A DNA stretch of 37,882 bases, taken from JAKAKT01 sp041305385. Lineage in GTDB: Archaea; Micrarchaeota; Micrarchaeia; Burarchaeales; JAKAKT01. Shown here one piece after another: positions 1 through 8,077 of this stretch (the stretch's first letter is position 1; every line of letters starts with the position of its first letter). The notes under the pieces are model-generated. The model made no database searches, was not told where the DNA came from, and saw only the letters and a list, made by a program, of their open reading frames with translations. The translations under genes and the position numbers were made by a program. The stretch lies in assembly GCA_041305385.1 (NCBI GenBank), contig JBFYLO010000070.1, forward strand, positions 1-37,882, written 5' to 3'.

Positions 1-384
1 TACTTTCGTGTATTCGATTGTGAAGCCCATTATGAAGAGTTGGCTGCGGTCCCCTCTGTACTCCACTGGGGCCATGCTCCTGACAACTGGAGAGGAGTAT
101 TGGACGAACGAAAGCTTCTTGAGCTCAAGCCAGTCGTTCTCAGTTATGCCTCCTCTTGAGCCTATGAACCCGCCTCCTGCAGACCCCGCAGGGGAAATTG
201 TGACAACATCCTCTCCAAAGAAGGAAAGCTGGCTCCGTACTGCGGCTTCTATCCCTTGCCCGAGGGCCACGAGCAGGACAATCGCTATAACTCCTATCAC
301 TATCCCTATTATGGTCAGCCAGCTCCTAAGGCTCCTTCGCATGAGCCCTTCGAATGAATATATTAGTACGTCGTAGAGTTGCAT
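1..384 (-). CDS. ABC transporter permease, MacB/FtsX type (partial, C-terminal part lies beyond the window start)
   Basis: Reading the minus strand from ATG at 384 gives an open frame to the window edge (128 codons). It begins MQLYDVLIYSFEGLMRRS and has a long hydrophobic first membrane segment (about residues 20-45, LTIIGIVIGVIAIVLLVALG), followed by the start of an extracytoplasmic domain. This N-terminus is closely similar to that of the full permease just upstream (389-1615), including SQLSFFGED after the first membrane helix, so the two are tandem paralogues. It starts 4 nt after the stop of that gene and so is surely co-transcribed and probably translationally coupled. In the MacB family, the N-terminal helix, a periplasmic or external domain and three C-terminal helices form a mechanotransmitting exporter; only the first part is visible here. 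Substrate unknown. Confidence 0.85.
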   Translation of the reverse strand, partial: MQLYDVLIYSFEGLMRRSLRSWLTIIGIVIGVIAIVLLVALGQGIEAAVRSQLSFFGEDVVTISPAGSAGGGFIGSRGGITENDWLELKKLSFVQYSSPVVRSMAPVEYRGDRSQLFIMGFTIEYTKV

Positions 385-388
385 CCTA

Positions 389-1615
389 TCACTCATACCT
401 CAACGCTTCAACTGTTCCGAGCTGTGCCGCCCGCCTTGCGGGGATATATCCAGCTACCATGCCCACCAGGAAGGATATTAGAACTGCAAAAACCACGAGA
501 TCTGGAGTTATGTTGAGCGGGAGCGGGACATCGAAGAGGGAAGCTACCAATTCCAGGAGCTTCGCAAGAATCGTGCTCGTGATTACTCCAAGCATGCCGC
601 CCACTGCCCCGAGGAGCCCGGATTCTATGACGAATATCTGCCTTATGACCGATTCGTCGGCTCCCACTGCCTTTAGAATTCCTATCTCGCGGGTCCTCTC
701 GAGGACTGACATGAACATCGTGTTCGCGATATTTACACTTCCGACTACTAGCGAGATGGCGGCCACTATGAGGAGAAAACCGGTCAGTATGGAGGTTATG
801 TTCCCCACGTAGCTCATTATCTGCTTGCTCGTTATTACCATGTAGTCCCTGTCATCCTCGCCCTTGACCCGGTGGTTGTTGTCAACGACCTGCTTTATTT
901 TCGCCTCGACGGCGTCGACCTCTGACGCGCTCCTGACCTTCACGTACATCTCAGTCAGTTCCCTGTTGTTCTTGAAAGCCTCAAAGGTGTCCCTCGCGTC
1001 TTCATATGGCACATAAAGGCCAAGGTCTATGGAGGACATTACTCCCCCTCCCTGCTTCTTCAGTATCCCAACCACGGTATATGACCTGTTCGAAACCATC
1101 ACCTTGCTCCCGAGCCTGACTTTCTTCCTGTCCTTGCTCGTCCCCCAGAAATCGTTGGCGAACTTGTTCCCTACGACCGCGACTCCCATCTCGCCTTCCT
1201 TGAAAGACCTTCCCTCTTCTATCTCGAGCATCTTGTAAACTTTCGTGATGTCCGGGGTCGTGCCCATTACAAAAGAGCTTGCCTGCTCTCCCTGGAACTC
1301 CAACGGAACCTGTTCCTGAAGCGATGGAACCGCTACGACGACCCCATCTATTCTTTGAATAGATTTCCAATCCTTGTCTGTAAGTGAGCCTGCGGTCGCG
1401 AAGAGTGATCCGCTGAGGCTGCCTGGGGCCAAGGAGATTGTATCCTCTCCGAAGAAGGAAAGCTGGCTTTTGACTGCAACCTCGATGCCCTGCCCGAGGG
1501 CAACTAGCAACACGATGGACATTACTCCTATCACTATTCCGATTATGGTCAGCCAGGAGCGCAGGCTTCGTCTCCTAAGCCCATCGATTGAATATTTGAG
1601 AATGTCGAGCAGCAT
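389..1615 (-). CDS. ABC transporter permease, MacB/FtsX family
   Basis: 408 aa, the usual length of MacB-like permeases without a fused ATPase. One N-terminal membrane helix (about residues 20-42) is followed by a large external MacB_PCD-type domain (about 45-270) and then three C-terminal helices (about 275-400), with the cytoplasmic coupling motif ERTREIGILKAVGA at about 307-320 that is typical of FtsX-fold permeases. The stop codon of the upstream ATPase gene lies in GGTGA, which also acts as the Shine-Dalgarno site for this ATG 4 nt later. It works with the ATPase at 1620-2324. Family members export lipoproteins, peptides or antibiotics by mechanotransmission; the substrate cannot be told from sequence. 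Confidence 0.93.
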   Translation of the reverse strand: MLLDILKYSIDGLRRRSLRSWLTIIGIVIGVMSIVLLVALGQGIEVAVKSQLSFFGEDTISLAPGSLSGSLFATAGSLTDKDWKSIQRIDGVVVAVPSLQEQVPLEFQGEQASSFVMGTTPDITKVYKMLEIEEGRSFKEGEMGVAVVGNKFANDFWGTSKDRKKVRLGSKVMVSNRSYTVVGILKKQGGGVMSSIDLGLYVPYEDARDTFEAFKNNRELTEMYVKVRSASEVDAVEAKIKQVVDNNHRVKGEDDRDYMVITSKQIMSYVGNITSILTGFLLIVAAISLVVGSVNIANTMFMSVLERTREIGILKAVGADESVIRQIFVIESGLLGAVGGMLGVITSTILAKLLELVASLFDVPLPLNITPDLVVFAVLISFLVGMVAGYIPARRAAQLGTVEALRYE

Positions 1616-1619
1616 GAAG

Positions 1620-2324
1620 TCACCGGTGCTTGACCTGCCGAATGCTCTCGATTTGCCCGTCCTTGGTGTAGATTATCCGCTCAGAAAGCTCGGCGATGTC
1701 CGGGTCGTGAGTGACGACGATTATGGTTTTCCTCTCCTTCTTGTGCAGGCGGTCGAAAATGTCCATCACATCGTCGCCTGCCTTGGAGTCCAGGTTTCCC
1801 GTCGGCTCGTCCGCGAGCATTATCGGCGGGTTGTTGATTAGCGAGCGGGCTATGGCGACCCTCTGCTTCTCCCCTCCGGAAAGCTTGTTCGGGAGGTGGG
1901 CGAGCCTGTGGCCCATGCCGAGGAAATCGAGAATCTCCTTCGCCCTAGCCTCGCGCTCGGCTGTCGGAATGCTCCTGAGCATCAGTGGAAGAGCGACGTT
2001 CTGAAGGGCGGTGAGGGTGGGAATGAGGTGGAACTGCTGGAATACGAAGCCAATCTTTTCAAGCCGAACTCTCGCAAGCTCGCTCGAGGAGAGTCCGCTT
2101 ATGTCCTCGCCGTCGATGAGTATCCTGCCCGAGGTGGGCATGTCGAGGCAGCCTATCATGTGGAGGAGAGTGCTTTTCCCTGAGCCGGATTTGCCCATGA
2201 TTGCGACCCTTTCGCCCCTCCTGACATTAAATGAAACGTCCTGGACTGCCGTGACCCCTTCCTCTGAGTCTGAGAATATCCTGTGTACGTGTTCCACTCG
2301 GAGCACGAAGTCTTCTGAAGCCAT
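1620..2324 (-). CDS. ABC transporter ATP-binding protein, LolD/MacB type
   Basis: 234 aa single nucleotide-binding domain. Walker A GKSGSGKST is near residue 43-52, the Q-loop is at FVFQQFHL, the ABC signature is LSGGEKQRVAIARS, Walker B is IMLADEPTGNLD, and the switch histidine is in VVTHDPD. The spacing GNLDSKAG and the short C-terminus are typical of the LolD/MacB/FtsE subclass that powers FtsX-like permeases. It is the first gene of a three-gene minus-strand unit with two permease paralogues. An AT-rich TATA-like stretch (CTTTATTAC on the minus strand, about 2348-2356) lies about 25 nt upstream, so the unit probably has its own promoter, separate from the ATP synthase operon that ends at 2369. 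Confidence 0.95.
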   Translation of the reverse strand: MASEDFVLRVEHVHRIFSDSEEGVTAVQDVSFNVRRGERVAIMGKSGSGKSTLLHMIGCLDMPTSGRILIDGEDISGLSSSELARVRLEKIGFVFQQFHLIPTLTALQNVALPLMLRSIPTAEREARAKEILDFLGMGHRLAHLPNKLSGGEKQRVAIARSLINNPPIMLADEPTGNLDSKAGDDVMDIFDRLHKKERKTIIVVTHDPDIAELSERIIYTKDGQIESIRQVKHR

Positions 2325-2368
2325 CGCAGTTTTATTGAAAAGACAATGTAATAAAGATTGACTTCGGC

Positions 2369-2998
2369 CTATTCGCCTATCCTGCTCAAGGTCGAGAACA
2401 TCCCCCGCTCCCTTTCCTCGAGCTTGAATTCAATTGCCTTTGCGTCTGCCTCGAACCTCGGAATCAGGACATGCTCGAGGGCGTTCACCCTCCTGCTCGT
2501 TGTCTCTATCTCCTTGGCCATCAGGCGGATGCCTTTCTCGAGACTGGCAAGCTCAAGTGTTGCAAGAACAAGCTCCTTGTGCCTTGCGAACAGCTCCTCG
2601 GCGCCCTTTGGCGCAAGGTCCCCGAATTTTGGCTCATAGGTTAATTTTTCTATTGAAAAGGAAGGAACCCGGACGGACATAACCTGGGAATAGCGGACAT
2701 GGGCGGATATCCTTTCCCCTTCCCCTATGCTTGAAGCGAGCAGCTCCGGGTAGGGGGAGTATGCTGCTGTGCTTAAAAGGAGTTCCCTTGCCTCGAGATA
2801 GAGCTCCTCTGCCCTCCTGTTTGCCTCCCTCGCCCTCTTGATAAGGGACATGAACTGCTTCATCATCGAATCGCGCTTGTCCTTGAGAAGCTTGTGCCCA
2901 CGCCTGGCAAACGCTATGCGCCTCTCGAGCTGAATCAGCTCGTTTCTCGTTGTTTTGGTTGCCAAGTGAAACCTCTCCGCTTTTTCTCGCTCATCCAT
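2369..2998 (-). CDS. atpD: A-type ATP synthase subunit D
   Basis: 209 aa, matching the A/V-ATPase subunit D family (central rotor stalk). It has a long N-terminal coiled coil with the typical opening (LATKTTRNELIQLERR, then ARRGHKLLKDKRD) and a C-terminal helix (NALEHVLIPRFEADAKAI, then LEERERG), the antiparallel pair that turns inside the A3B3 hexamer. The ATG overlaps the atpB stop by 8 nt, so translation is coupled. It is the last gene of the H-I-K-E-C-F-A-B-D operon. No subunit G gene follows; the next gene is the ABC ATPase. Confidence 0.95.
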   Translation of the reverse strand: MDEREKAERFHLATKTTRNELIQLERRIAFARRGHKLLKDKRDSMMKQFMSLIKRAREANRRAEELYLEARELLLSTAAYSPYPELLASSIGEGERISAHVRYSQVMSVRVPSFSIEKLTYEPKFGDLAPKGAEELFARHKELVLATLELASLEKGIRLMAKEIETTSRRVNALEHVLIPRFEADAKAIEFKLEERERGMFSTLSRIGE

Positions 2999-4349
2999 TT
3001 TTCCCGTATTTTTTGGTGTATTCCGGTTTCATGCTTTCGAGCTCTTCGCTTGGGAGGCCTGCGAACAAGTCCCAGGCTATTGAGAGCGATGTCTCGATGT
3101 CCCTGCGCTCGTCCTCCTTCTGGCCGAGGAACTCCTTCTCGAACCTCTTGGAAACATCCAGGTATTTTTTGTCAGTCTGTGTGAGCGCGGCCTCGCCTAT
3201 CACTGAAACGAGCTCCCTGAGCTCGACCCCTTTCGCATAGGAGGAATAGAGCCTCTTTGAAACTTGCGAGTGGTCCTCCCTCGTCTTCCCCTTGCCCATT
3301 CCCGAGTGCGCGAGCCTCGAGAGGCACTTGAGGATATCGAAGGGCGGGTAGACGTGCTTTGCATGCAGCTGCCTGGAAAGCACGAGCTGCCCCTCGGTGA
3401 TGTAGCCTGTCAAGTCCGGAATCGGGTGGGTGATGTCATCCTCAGGCATGGTGAGAATCGGGATTTGCGTTATCGAGCCCTTCCTTCCCTTGACCTTCCC
3501 GGCCCGCTCGTAAATCGTAGCCAGGTCCGTGTACATGTAAGGTGGATACGCCCGCCTGCCCGGGATTTCCCGCCTTGCAGCGGAAATTTCCTTCAGCGAT
3601 TCGCAATAGTTTGTCATGTCAGTCAGGATTACGAGAACGTGCATGTCGTGGTCATAGGCGAGATATTCGGCTGCTGTGAGCGCCATTCTCGGGGTGATTA
3701 CCCTCTCGACAGCCGGGTCGTTCGCCAGGTTCAGGAATAAAACCGAGTGCTCGATTGCACCGGTCTTGCGAAGCGAACTGGCAAAATACTCCGCCTCTTC
3801 GAAAGTTATCCCAATTGCGCCGACAACTACTGCGAACTCCTCTTCTTTGCCTGGAATCGCTGCCTGGCGCGCTATCTGCATCGCGAGCCTGTTGTGGGGA
3901 AGACCTGCCCCTGAGAAAATCGGGAGCTTCTGCCCCCTCACGAGCGTGTTCATGACGTCGACTCCGGAAATTCCGGTCTCTATGAAGTCGGACGGATTCT
4001 GGCGGGCAGTCGGGTTTATGGGCCTGCCGTTTATGTCGAGCTTCTCCTCAGCCACTATCTTCCCGGAAATGGGGTTCCCGAGCCCGTCGAAAACGCATCC
4101 GAGCATGTCCAGCGAGACCCCGAGCTCGATGCCTCTCCCAGTCGGGATTACTTTCGCCCTGAGGTTCGACTCGATCGTCCCCTCGAACACCTGCACCACT
4201 GCCTTGCCCTTCGAGACCTCGAGTATCCTCCCTGTCCTAGTTTCCCCGTTCTCGAGCTCCAGCTTTACCAATTCCGCGTAGCTCGCATTCTCCAATTCAA
4301 CGAACACGAGCGGGCCTGCAATCTTCGTTATTGTTTTGTATTCGAGCAT
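2991..4349 (-). CDS. atpB: A-type ATP synthase subunit B (non-catalytic)
   Basis: 452 aa, normal for the non-catalytic B subunit. It has an N-terminal beta-barrel (YKTITKIAGPLVFVE), then the nucleotide-binding domain. The P-loop position reads FSGAGLPHN rather than a true Walker A, the hallmark of B subunits. Further family stretches are VLFLNLANDPAVERV, AEYLAYDHDMHVLVI, PGRRAYPPYMYTDLATIYERAG and GSITQIPILTMPEDDITHP. Together with A it forms the A3B3 hexamer on the cytoplasmic side. The start ATG is preceded by GGTGATG. About 57 nt upstream lies a partial copy of this gene's own start region (see the 14-codon ORF at 4362-4406). Confidence 0.97.
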   Translation of the reverse strand: MLEYKTITKIAGPLVFVELENASYAELVKLELENGETRTGRILEVSKGKAVVQVFEGTIESNLRAKVIPTGRGIELGVSLDMLGCVFDGLGNPISGKIVAEEKLDINGRPINPTARQNPSDFIETGISGVDVMNTLVRGQKLPIFSGAGLPHNRLAMQIARQAAIPGKEEEFAVVVGAIGITFEEAEYFASSLRKTGAIEHSVLFLNLANDPAVERVITPRMALTAAEYLAYDHDMHVLVILTDMTNYCESLKEISAARREIPGRRAYPPYMYTDLATIYERAGKVKGRKGSITQIPILTMPEDDITHPIPDLTGYITEGQLVLSRQLHAKHVYPPFDILKCLSRLAHSGMGKGKTREDHSQVSKRLYSSYAKGVELRELVSVIGEAALTQTDKKYLDVSKRFEKEFLGQKEDERRDIETSLSIAWDLFAGLPSEELESMKPEYTKKYGKNG

Positions 4350-4361
4350 AGCATCACCAAT

Positions 4362-4406
4362 TCATCGCCCCGGGGTTCTGGGGTTGCTGTTTCTGTATTC
4401 GAACAT
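4362..4406 (-). other. 14-codon ORF formed by a partial duplication of the atpB start, in the atpA-atpB gap
   Basis: The 61-nt gap between atpA and atpB holds ATG TTC GAA TAC AGA AAC and so on, encoding MFEYRNSNPRTPGR then TGA. Its first ~30 nt align with the real atpB start (ATG CTC GAA TAC AAA ACA), including the upstream GATG-TATG context, with only a few substitutions and one indel. The upstream GGAAAGGATGATG gives a Shine-Dalgarno-like sequence. It could be a relic of a small tandem duplication or a short leader peptide that tunes atpB translation. Nothing suggests that the peptide itself has a function. Confidence 0.5.
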
Positions 4407-4410
4407 AACA

Positions 4411-6057
4411 TCATCCTTTCCGCTCCCCTTCTATTTCATCGAATTTATTGCCTGCCATGAGCGCCTCCCTGAAGCCCCTGTAGTAATCAGCTATTGTACC
4501 AAGCATCTCTGCCTGCTTTGCAGGCGCTGAGTAGGTGTCCTCGGAATCGAAAGCGTTCTGCTGGAGGAATTTCTCCCGCACGAGCCTTGCGACCTTCATC
4601 ACGAGCTTGTCCTCATCCGGGAGGGACTCGAAGCCAACAAGCCTGACGATTTCTTTCAGCTCCGCTTCCTTCTCCAAAAGCTCCATGGTGAGCTTCCTGT
4701 TCTCAGGAAACTTTGAATCGATTTTTCCCCACCACTCGTCAGCAGAATAAAGCGAATAGGAGGTGAGCCAGTTGATTGCCGGGAAGTGCCTGCTGTAGGC
4801 GAGGTTCGCGTCAAGGCCCCAGAACACTTTAGTTATCCTGAGGGTCGCCTGCACAACTGGCTCTGAGAAATCCCCGCCTGGGGGGGAAACCGCGCCTATC
4901 ACTGACACGGACCCCTCCCCGCATCCCAGGGTCTCATAAAATCCGGCCCGTTCGTAGAATTCGGACAGCCTCGAAGCCAGGTGGGCGGGGTATCCCTCCT
5001 CCGATGGCATCTCCCTCAGCCTTCCTGAGATTTCCCTCATCGCCTCGGCCCATCTCGATGTCGAGTCTGCCATGAGCGCGACATCGAACCCCATGTCCCT
5101 GAAATATTCGGCAATCGCGATTCCAGTGTAGATGGATGCCTCCCTTGCTGCCACCGGCATGTCGGAGGTGTTGGCAATCAGAACCGTCCTCTGCATCAGG
5201 GGCTTGCCGGTCTTCGGGTCTGAGAGCTTGGGAAGCTCCTCCAGCACGTCGCTCATCTCATTGCCGCGTTCCCCGCACCCGACATAAACGATTATGTCCG
5301 CATCCGACCATTTCGCGAGCTGGTGCTGAATCACCGTTTTCCCGGAGCCGAATGGCCCTGGAACGCAGGCTGTCCCGCCCTTGAGAAGCGGATAGTAGGC
5401 ATCGATGGCCCTCTGGCCAGTTATGAGCGGGACTTTTGGCAGAAGCTTTTTTTTCGCAGGCCTTGCCTTCCTCACCGGCCATTTCTGCATGAGGGTGATT
5501 GGTTGGCCGCCCACGGAAGCGACCTCCTCTTCCACAGTGAACTCCCCGGAGCGTATGGCATCAAGCTTCCCTTTTTTTATGCCTGGTGGCGCAAGAATTT
5601 TCAGCTCGAGGAAGTCCTGCACGACGCCGATTGGCATCCCTGGGCCGACGATGTCCCCTTTCTTCAGAAGCGGCGAAAACTTCCACTTCTTCTTCCTGTC
5701 AAGGCCTGGGAGCGAGACCCCCCTTGTGATGAAGTCCCCCCTGGCTTTTTTTATGAGCTCGAGCGGCCTCTGAATCCCGTCATAAATTGAGGACAGCAGC
5801 CCTGGCCCAAGCTCCACTGAAAGAAGCGCACCTGTGGTGATTACCTGCTCTCCGGGGTAAAGCCCGCCGGTCTCCTCATAGACCTGTATTGTCGCAACCT
5901 CCTCCTCGATTTCGATTATCTCCCCAATTAGGTTCAGCTTCCCGACACGCACCAAGTCAAACATCCTGGCATTCGAAATCCTCGCTTTCACAACTGGGCC
6001 GGAGATGTGAATAATTTCCCCCGGGGGAACATCATCCTTTTTCGTTTTTTCTTTCAT
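4411..6057 (-). CDS. atpA: A-type ATP synthase subunit A (catalytic)
   Basis: 548 aa, slightly shorter than the usual 575-600. It has a beta-barrel (residues ~12-75, IIHISGPVVKARI), the 'non-homologous' bulge region typical of catalytic A subunits (~110-185, containing GVSLPGLDRKKKWKFSP), then the catalytic domain with P-loop GPFGSGKT at about 234-241. Catalytic and structural stretches follow: YVGCGERGNEM, LMADSTSRWAEAMREISGR and GYPAHLASRLSEFYERAG. It forms the ATP-hydrolysing or -synthesising sites at A-B interfaces. It follows atpF by 10 nt with an AAGGGGATTTCA ribosome-site context and is followed by the duplicated atpB-start sequence. Confidence 0.97.
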   Translation of the reverse strand: MKEKTKKDDVPPGEIIHISGPVVKARISNARMFDLVRVGKLNLIGEIIEIEEEVATIQVYEETGGLYPGEQVITTGALLSVELGPGLLSSIYDGIQRPLELIKKARGDFITRGVSLPGLDRKKKWKFSPLLKKGDIVGPGMPIGVVQDFLELKILAPPGIKKGKLDAIRSGEFTVEEEVASVGGQPITLMQKWPVRKARPAKKKLLPKVPLITGQRAIDAYYPLLKGGTACVPGPFGSGKTVIQHQLAKWSDADIIVYVGCGERGNEMSDVLEELPKLSDPKTGKPLMQRTVLIANTSDMPVAAREASIYTGIAIAEYFRDMGFDVALMADSTSRWAEAMREISGRLREMPSEEGYPAHLASRLSEFYERAGFYETLGCGEGSVSVIGAVSPPGGDFSEPVVQATLRITKVFWGLDANLAYSRHFPAINWLTSYSLYSADEWWGKIDSKFPENRKLTMELLEKEAELKEIVRLVGFESLPDEDKLVMKVARLVREKFLQQNAFDSEDTYSAPAKQAEMLGTIADYYRGFREALMAGNKFDEIEGERKG

Positions 6058-6067
6058 TGAAATCCCC

Positions 6068-6343
6068 TTATTCCAGCACCATGCCAGTCGCCCTCTCGAT
6101 GCTCTTCTGGAGCGAGTCGGTGCCGTAAACGATTAGCGTGATTTCCGGGTCAGCGGTGTTTATCCTCTCGAGCTGTTCGTAAACCGGTTTCGCAAGCGAT
6201 GGCTCGATTATGTAGACCCCCCGCTTCAGGTGGCTGAAAATCTCGCTTGGCTTCCCGCAGATTATGGGCGTGCAGCCCGCTCCCCTAAAGCCGAGCAGGA
6301 AGTACTTGGAGCCGATTGCGTAAACCGGGCATTTTTCGTCCAT
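6068..6343 (-). CDS. atpF: A-type ATP synthase subunit F
   Basis: 91 aa from the ATG at 6343. A TTG two codons earlier is possible but less likely, because GGGCGATTGA, overlapping the atpC stop, is a fitting Shine-Dalgarno site for the ATG. The protein has the small Rossmann-like fold of subunit F: YAIGSKYFLLGFRGAGC, then GVYIIEPSLA and LIVYGTDSLQKSIERATG, the last being the C-terminal helix that reaches into the A3B3 head. It belongs to the central rotor with D and C. It sits between atpC and atpA as in other archaeal operons. Confidence 0.93.
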   Translation of the reverse strand: MDEKCPVYAIGSKYFLLGFRGAGCTPIICGKPSEIFSHLKRGVYIIEPSLAKPVYEQLERINTADPEITLIVYGTDSLQKSIERATGMVLE

Positions 6344-6345
6344 GT

Positions 6346-7035
6346 TCAATCGCCCATGAGCGCAGAAAGCGCTTTTTCCCTTGCCAGCGTGAGTTCCCTC
6401 TGCTTGAGGATGAGGAAAGCAGTGGGAACATCAGAATCCATGTTCTTGGTGACTGAGTTCTCTTTTGCAAATGTTTCCAGTCTCTCGTAGAACTCCTCGG
6501 GCTTCTCGGCGCTTTTCAGGTAGCTCTTTTTCAGCGAAATGTATTCGAGGAACAGTTGGTTCGTGATTTTTCCCACAAAGTAGGATTCCAGGAAAAGGTC
6601 TGCGTCCTCCAGGTCCATTGAAAGCAGTTCAGTTGATTTGTCCGCGAGCGCCTGGTGCCCGGAGTCGGTGAGGCTGGCCTTGAGCCCATCGGAGCTTTTC
6701 GGGGGTTTTATTGAGCCCAGTGGCGAGTAGGGGATTTTTTCCCCTGTCCTGTTGCTCCTGATGAATGCCTTGAGATTGGACAGGTCTGCCATCAGCCTGA
6801 ATGGGAGAACTGCCTCTGGCGCCGAGTCCTCGAACTCTTGGAGACTTTTATCCATAAGCTCTTCGAGCCTTGCGTCTATGTCCTCCCCAATCCCATATTC
6901 CCTAATCGCCTGCTCTGGACCCATTGCCTGCGGCTCCCGAATTCTGGCCTCAAGCGCCCTCGCCCTGCCAGTAGCGTAGGAGTAATCGTTCTTGATTTCG
7001 TATTCGCGCTTTGGGTCCCGTGGTTCCTCTTCCAT
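6346..7035 (-). CDS. atpC: A-type ATP synthase subunit C (AC39-like, short form)
   Basis: 229 aa. The N-terminus has the family pattern DYSYATGRARALEARI, and the middle has DLSNLKAFIRSNRTGEKIPYSPLGSIKP, which matches the NLK-x-hhR hallmark of subunit C. The C-terminus resembles the last helical bundle. Subunit C is a funnel of helical bundles that sits on the proteolipid ring and receives the D/F shaft. Usual archaeal forms are about 340-380 aa, so roughly a third is missing, apparently from the centre and not the ends. The position between atpE and atpF confirms the identity. The reading frame is clean and gives no sign of decay, so this looks like a real compact form. Confidence 0.88.
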   Translation of the reverse strand: MEEEPRDPKREYEIKNDYSYATGRARALEARIREPQAMGPEQAIREYGIGEDIDARLEELMDKSLQEFEDSAPEAVLPFRLMADLSNLKAFIRSNRTGEKIPYSPLGSIKPPKSSDGLKASLTDSGHQALADKSTELLSMDLEDADLFLESYFVGKITNQLFLEYISLKKSYLKSAEKPEEFYERLETFAKENSVTKNMDSDVPTAFLILKQRELTLAREKALSALMGD

Positions 7036-7041
7036 ACCCGT

Positions 7042-7569
7042 CTACCCTTTTATTGACCTCAATGCTTTTGCAGAGAACTCATCCTTCAGTCCGCCCAAAA
7101 TGACTTCGAACGAATTGTTCGCCCTCCGCTTCCCTAACTCGAGGATGTAGCCGCCCAGAATCTCCGCCTCGAGCACTTCGCCCTTGAAATTCTTCTTCGC
7201 CCACGCCAGGTCGCGATTGGCGACATAGAGCCTTGAGCCGGGCTGAGGGCTTGCTGCAAGTTTTTTCAGGAAGACCTCGGACAGGTGGGTTTTGGAGAGT
7301 TTCTGGACCGCCTCCTCGAAAACCCCGGTTATCAGCTCGCTCTTCTGCCCAACTCCCATCTGCTTCAGGGAGAGCCTCGCCTCTGCGATAATCTGCTTTC
7401 TTGTCTCGAGTGCGTTCTGTTCGGCCTCGCGGAGAATCCGTTGCACTTTCTTTTTCGCAGCATCCTTCTTTACCTTCTCAATCGTGCTCGCTTCCTCCTC
7501 TGCTTTCGCTAGGATTTCCGCTGCCTGCTTTTCAGCGCCCTCCAGTATTTGCTGTGCTACTTTTGGCAT
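7042..7569 (-). CDS. atpE: A-type ATP synthase subunit E
   Basis: 175 aa. The N-terminal ~85 residues form a charged coiled coil rich in A, E and K (AAEILAKAEEEASTIEKVKK, then REAEQNALETRKQIIAEA), the peripheral stalk helix. The C-terminal part folds as the globular domain that caps the head (SRLYVANRDLAWAKK, then EAEILGGYILELGKRRANNSFE). It pairs with subunit H to form the peripheral stators. It starts 13 nt after the atpK stop and ends 6 nt before atpC. Length is in the normal range for archaea. Confidence 0.93.
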   Translation of the reverse strand: MPKVAQQILEGAEKQAAEILAKAEEEASTIEKVKKDAAKKKVQRILREAEQNALETRKQIIAEARLSLKQMGVGQKSELITGVFEEAVQKLSKTHLSEVFLKKLAASPQPGSRLYVANRDLAWAKKNFKGEVLEAEILGGYILELGKRRANNSFEVILGGLKDEFSAKALRSIKG

Positions 7570-7582
7570 TTGAACACTCTGC

Positions 7583-8074
7583 CTAGGTCGGGACGATGGT
7601 TACGCTGTTCAGTATCAGTATGGTGGTTAGAAGGCCCAGGATGGAATATGTCTCGACCATTGCAGGCAGAACAATTGCCCTTCCGAACTCATCCGGCTTT
7701 TTAACGGCGATTGTTATTGCCGCGAGCGATACCTTCCCCTGGTGTATGGCTGAAATCCAGCCAACGAAAGCGACTGGGAGTGCGGCGCAGAATATCGCAA
7801 CCCCGGTTGCGAGCGAGACCGGCACATACTGCCCGGGGAACCCGAGCTTGAGCAGTATCAGTATGCACGCGATGAACCCGTAAAAGCCCTGCGTGCCGGG
7901 GATAAGCTGGAGTATGAGCAGCCTCGAGAACTTATTGGGGTCCTCTGCGATGACCCCTGACGCGCCCTGCCCGACTATCCCAACGCCTATTGCGGAGCCT
8001 ATGCCTGGGAGCAAGGCCGCGAGCGCGGCGCCCCCGAGGGCGAAAAACAAACCGATTGACAGGAACTCTAACAT
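7583..8074 (-). CDS. atpK: A-type ATP synthase proteolipid subunit K (c-ring), two-hairpin form with Na+-type ligands
   Basis: 163 aa, four membrane helices in two hairpins, like Enterococcus hirae NtpK. Each hairpin repeats the family pattern: GIGSAIGVG then LIPGTQGFYGF in the first; AALPVAFVGWISAIHQGKVS then LPAMVETYSILGL in the second. The first hairpin has Gln62 and the second has the ion-carrying Glu141. The residues known to bind Na+ in NtpK (Thr64, Gln65, Tyr68, Gln110, Glu139) correspond here to Thr61, Gln62, Tyr65, Gln112 and Glu141, all conserved; backbone ligand Leu61 becomes Ile58. This predicts sodium coupling (inference). Only one carboxylate per four helices means fewer ions per turn. 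Confidence 0.95.
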   Translation of the reverse strand: MLEFLSIGLFFALGGAALAALLPGIGSAIGVGIVGQGASGVIAEDPNKFSRLLILQLIPGTQGFYGFIACILILLKLGFPGQYVPVSLATGVAIFCAALPVAFVGWISAIHQGKVSLAAITIAVKKPDEFGRAIVLPAMVETYSILGLLTTILILNSVTIVPT

Positions 8075-8077
8075 CCC

